DNA of 25,965 nt from Cycloclasticus sp. (GTDB lineage Bacteria > Pseudomonadota > Gammaproteobacteria > Methylococcales > Cycloclasticaceae). The notes beneath the pieces were generated by a model, which saw only the letters and a program-made list of their open reading frames with translations, was not told the DNA's origin and did not search any database. The stretch is taken from NCBI GenBank assembly GCA_018066825.1, contig JAGPVU010000104.1:1-25965 (forward strand). The letters run 5' to 3'. Positions within the stretch are counted from its first letter, which is position 1, and every line of letters starts with the position of its first letter. A program made the translations under genes and the position numbers. Positions 23,724 to 25,965 of this stretch are shown here, piece after piece.

Positions 23724-24313
23724 ATTGACCAGCCTGAGTCTAGCTGAGATTCACACGTTTTTAATTGCTTTGAGTACCTGGCAGCTTGATTAGCCACTTT
23801 TTTGGCGACCTTCCCTAGCCATGGTTTAGCCAAATACGTACCTCGACTATAGCCACCATGCCCTTCGTGATAAGCGAGGTATTGTTTTTCAGCATCCCAC
23901 TTAGAAATACCCAACTTCCGTTGCGTCACATTGGTATACCAACCGATAAAATCCACCACATCGGTAAAATCATCTCGATCAGCCCCACTATTATCTGTTG
24001 ATTTTTTATACCAGGCCCACGTCGAGTCTTGAGCCTGACCATAACCATAAGCCGACGACGATCTAGCTAAGGGAATAAGGCCCAAAAACCAGTCACGCGG
24101 TGGCCTGACGTTCGATTCAAAACGTGACTCTTGATGGATAATCGCCATTTGTACCGCGATCGGAGTGCCCCATTTTTTTTGTGCCGTTAAGGCATCGGCA
24201 TACCAGTCTTCTTTTTCATAAAATATAGCACACAGATCGCTATGATTTTTAGGCGGTGTGGTCGCGCAAGCGCTGAGCAGTAAGCTCAATAAGACGATAA
24301 AAAACTTAGCCAT
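23711..24313 (-). CDS. Lipoprotein with lytic transglycosylase (SLT) domain
   Basis: Exported lipoprotein of 200 residues: lipobox LLSAC with C16 as the lipidated residue. A small SLT-like domain follows with the likely catalytic E62 in MAIIHQESRFESNV and the later SAYGYGQAQDSTW and YLAYHEGHGGYSRGTY segments. It would cut glycan strands or recognise them at the membrane surface. The ATG overlaps the upstream gene by 8 bases, and the stop is overlapped by the MltD-like start, so three proteins are made together. It differs from the E. coli transglycosylases by its insertion between the catalytic helix and the GYGQ motif (about residues 70-85). Confidence 0.88.
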   Translation of the reverse strand: MAKFFIVLLSLLLSACATTPPKNHSDLCAIFYEKEDWYADALTAQKKWGTPIAVQMAIIHQESRFESNVRPPRDWFLGLIPLARSSSAYGYGQAQDSTWAWYKKSTDNSGADRDDFTDVVDFIGWYTNVTQRKLGISKWDAEKQYLAYHEGHGGYSRGTYLAKPWLGKVAKKVANQAARYSKQLKTCESQLDSGWSIWPF

Positions 24314-24803
24314 GCCTCGCTTTTTCCCATGTGTCTAAGGCGATAACAAATGTTTTCGCCGCTTGTTCCAATAACGCTAAAAACTGAACATGCTGACTAT
24401 TTTTCATGGCTTCCCATGCACGATCAAGCGTTTCATCTGTAACTTTGCTTATCTCAGCTGTTTTAACCAACTGATAGGCTCTATTCAAAGACTCAATCAT
24501 TGGCGCCAATTCAGCCTTATCGACATTGGCTTCGGTCAACACCATCATGCACGCCGCCTCGGGCGCTTTGTGCAACGAAGCTTCGCTAGACATCGCGTTG
24601 AGTATGGCCCAATCGGCGATGTAACAATCCTTTAAATAACTGACCACATGCATCAAGCACAGCATGCTCGCCATATCCTGAAATAATTTGGGATCACCTC
24701 GGCTTGCAGCCAACTCAGCCGATACTTTTAGCGAGGGCGCTATCAACATTTGATATTCCTCAGGGCTTAGCCAATCGGGTTGATTTTCATCTGAATAAGG
24801 CAT
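24306..24803 (-). CDS. Hypothetical helical protein
   Basis: I do not recognise this 165-residue protein. It has no signal peptide or membrane helix and is predicted mostly alpha-helical, moderately acidic, with C49 and C60 in MASMLCLMHVVSYLKDCY and a third cysteine in EAACMMVLTE. Its stop overlaps the SLT lipoprotein start by 8 bases, so it is co-translated with two transglycosylases even though it seems cytoplasmic. TGTTATACA on the minus strand (24833-24841) is a plausible extended -10 box for the operon. The start at 24803 has only a weak ribosome site. Confidence 0.7.
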   Translation of the reverse strand: MPYSDENQPDWLSPEEYQMLIAPSLKVSAELAASRGDPKLFQDMASMLCLMHVVSYLKDCYIADWAILNAMSSEASLHKAPEAACMMVLTEANVDKAELAPMIESLNRAYQLVKTAEISKVTDETLDRAWEAMKNSQHVQFLALLEQAAKTFVIALDTWEKARHG

Positions 24804-24832
24804 GGTTTGTACGGGTTAATTAAAGTTTCAAT

Positions 24833-24841
24833 TGTATAACA
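24833..24841 (-). promoter_or_regulatory. Possible extended -10 promoter of the transglycosylase operon
   Basis: Minus-strand TGTTATACA has the TGn extension and a -10 match (TATACA), about 30 bases before the first ATG of the operon. No good -35 is seen. Confidence 0.4.
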
Positions 24842-24857
24842 AGCCACTCTATTCAGC

Positions 24858-24887
24858 TTGTATTAACGTTAACGACCTCATTATAAT
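24858..24887 (+). promoter_or_regulatory. Promoter of the Ala-rich lipoprotein gene
   Basis: TTGTAT (24858-24863), an 18-base spacer and a perfect TATAAT (24882-24887) lie 64 bases upstream of the ATG. CATTATAATG is itself palindromic, so the -10 box reads the same on both strands. Confidence 0.55.
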
Positions 24888-24951
24888 GCAAGGTCAGTTA
24901 CGCTTTAAGGATAATGACCGACTCCATTAATAAAATAACCCAGGGGACAGC

Positions 24952-25482
24952 ATGAAATATTCAACACTCGTTTTATCTACACTATTAGTAAGCACCGTAT
25001 TTTTAACCGGCTGTGAAGAAGCAGAAAAAGCCAGCAATGCCGTCAAAGAGTCAACGTCTAACGCTATCGACTCAGCAAAAGTGATGGCTAATGACGCCGC
25101 TGAGGCAACGTCTAATGCTGCTGAGTCTACAACTGAAGCCGCGTCATCTGCGATGGACGCAACCGTTGATACCACATCAAACATGGTGGATTCAGCCGTA
25201 CAAGTCACCACTGAGACAGCAAACTCTGTGGGCGAAGCCAGTACAGAAATGGCAGGATCTGCGATGGAAAAGCTTGAAGCCGGTGCGGAAATAGTGGTTC
25301 AAAAGACGACTGATGCCGTAGACAGCGTTAAAGCAATGGCAGCAGAAGCCACGACAGATTCAAGCAGTACTGAAACAGCGATAGATGCAGCCGCTAAAAA
25401 AGCCAGCGAAAGCGCCGCAGAAGAAAAAACCACGTCAGCTGTTGAAGACGCCAAAGGCGCGTTAAACAGCTTAATGCAATAA
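24952..25482 (+). CDS. Ala/Ser/Thr-rich repetitive lipoprotein
   Basis: Lipoprotein of 176 residues: signal peptide with lipobox LTGC (C21), then an almost pure helix-forming stretch of Ala, Ser, Thr, Glu, Asp and Val in imperfect short repeats (for example ATSNAAESTTEAASSAMDAT and TTSNMVDSAVQVTTETANSV). This resembles LEA-like or coiled-coil envelope lipoproteins, but no family is assigned. No cysteine other than the lipidated one and few aromatic residues are present. AGGGGAC 3-8 bases before the ATG is a strong ribosome site, a good promoter precedes it, and a strong terminator follows: it is a well-defined single-gene unit, probably highly expressed. It might act in stress protection or as a spacer in the envelope; this is a guess. 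Confidence 0.85.
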   Translation: MKYSTLVLSTLLVSTVFLTGCEEAEKASNAVKESTSNAIDSAKVMANDAAEATSNAAESTTEAASSAMDATVDTTSNMVDSAVQVTTETANSVGEASTEMAGSAMEKLEAGAEIVVQKTTDAVDSVKAMAAEATTDSSSTETAIDAAAKKASESAAEEKTTSAVEDAKGALNSLMQ

Positions 25483-25498
25483 CGTTTATTTAAGTCAT

Positions 25499-25527
25499 AA
25501 AAAAAGCCCCTTTTAGGGGCTTTTTTT
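25499..25527. terminator. Bidirectional rho-independent terminator
   Basis: AAAAAAAGCCCC and GGGGCTTTTTTT form a strong stem with a 5-base loop (or 3 bases if A/T pairs extend it). The A-run and T-run make it work on both strands, ending the lipoprotein transcript and the ssb transcript. Confidence 0.93.
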
Positions 25528-25542
25528 GTTTTCGATGATTAT

Positions 25543-25965
25543 TTAAAACGGAATATCATCATCAAAATCATCCATCGCTGCTGATGGTTGCGCGGGCGCC
25601 CCTTTAAAATTATCGTTTGTCCCTTGTGATGAAGACGGCGAAAATTCAGTAGAGCCACCACCTCGGCTGTCTAGCATTTGCATTTCATTGGCTACGATCT
25701 CGGTTTTATACCGATCATTGCCCGTTTCTTTATCTTGCCATTTACTGGTTTTTAACGAGCCTTCGATATACACCTTCGAGCCTTTCTTTAGATACTGGCC
25801 GGCTATTTCAGCCAACTTTCTATAAAAAACCACGTTGTGCCATTCGGTTTTTTCTACTGGCTGACCGGTTGATTTATCTTTCCAGCTGTCTGATGTTGCT
25901 ACGGTTATACTCGTCACCGCTGCGCCATTAGGCATATAACGAACGTCAGGGTCTTTACCCAAGTT
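25543..25965 (-). CDS. ssb: Single-stranded DNA-binding protein, 5' end beyond the window
   Basis: SSB protects single-stranded DNA and recruits replication and repair proteins. The visible 141 codons start inside the OB fold at NLGKDPDVRYMPNG, so the usual N-terminal ten or so residues are outside the right edge. The reading frame stays open to the last base; TTG at 25962 is not a real start. The fold continues with SWKDKSTGQPVEKTEWHNVV and KKGSKVYIEGSLKTSKWQD. A Gly/Ser/Gln-rich linker and the conserved acidic tip DDFDDDIPF follow; this tip binds partner proteins. Termination is provided by the bidirectional hairpin beyond the stop codon. Confidence 0.97.
   Translation of the reverse strand, partial: NLGKDPDVRYMPNGAAVTSITVATSDSWKDKSTGQPVEKTEWHNVVFYRKLAEIAGQYLKKGSKVYIEGSLKTSKWQDKETGNDRYKTEIVANEMQMLDSRGGGSTEFSPSSSQGTNDNFKGAPAQPSAAMDDFDDDIPF

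Noticed and set aside
24927..25211. 94-codon frame antisense to the Ala-rich lipoprotein
   Set aside because: Repetitive composition simply mirrors the repetitive gene on the other strand.
24952..25482. Possible DNA tandem repeat array
   Set aside because: The repetition is at the protein level and imperfect; no exact DNA unit recurs, so it is not a CRISPR or satellite repeat.

Overview
The window reads as a chromosomal segment of a gammaproteobacterium with moderate GC content. The left part keeps the gene order tyrS, M23 endopeptidase, anmK, erpA, bactofilin, coiled-coil membrane protein, argC, which is the order known from Pseudomonas and relatives, where tyrS lies beside an rRNA operon. 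The first 40 bases hold a near-consensus promoter with a GC-rich discriminator firing off the left edge, as expected for such an operon. YggX, HemJ, DarP, RNase D and SSB also fit this class. A marine lineage near Cycloclasticus or Methylophaga is only a guess from general look.

Layout: 1-6708 holds the housekeeping block: tyrosyl-tRNA synthetase (minus), a divergent cell-wall pair (M23 endopeptidase and anhydro-MurNAc kinase), then a minus-strand run argC, DUF6776-like protein, bactofilin, ErpA. 6781-8988 is a tight plus-strand operon of a CLC chloride channel, a TlpA-like thioredoxin and HemJ, followed by YggX.

9325-14227 is the most interesting part. A perfect 19-bp Fur-type palindrome (11036-11054) sits between two divergent units. 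Leftward: an unusual IscA-type carrier with an altered cysteine tail, followed 8 bp later by an ATP-grasp ligase of the L-amino-acid-ligase type. Rightward: an OprO/P-type porin, a terminator, then three genes with 4-bp overlaps: a periplasmic FMN-binding protein with a flavinylation motif, a two-helix PepSY-type membrane protein, and a class II aldolase/adducin-like protein. I infer an iron-responsive envelope redox system. This is the best candidate for something undescribed.

14224-20484 carries a DUF5063-like protein, a membrane J-domain protein overlapping an SLC13/RCK_C anion transporter, a CigR/RcnB-like secreted protein, DarP, a radical SAM protein with the rare CCAEP tail, and a small pair (two-helix protein plus DUF2007 with a zinc ribbon). 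20519-25965 has RNase D, then a minus-strand overlapping operon of an unknown protein, a lipoprotein transglycosylase and a multi-LysM MltD-like transglycosylase, then an Ala/Ser/Thr-rich lipoprotein, a bidirectional terminator and the 3' part of ssb, cut by the right edge.

Genes are tightly packed. No stretch above 300 bp lacks a gene; the longest are about 240 bp (14725-14966) and 210 bp (1274-1483). I saw no tRNA, insertion sequence, CRISPR array or phage signature.
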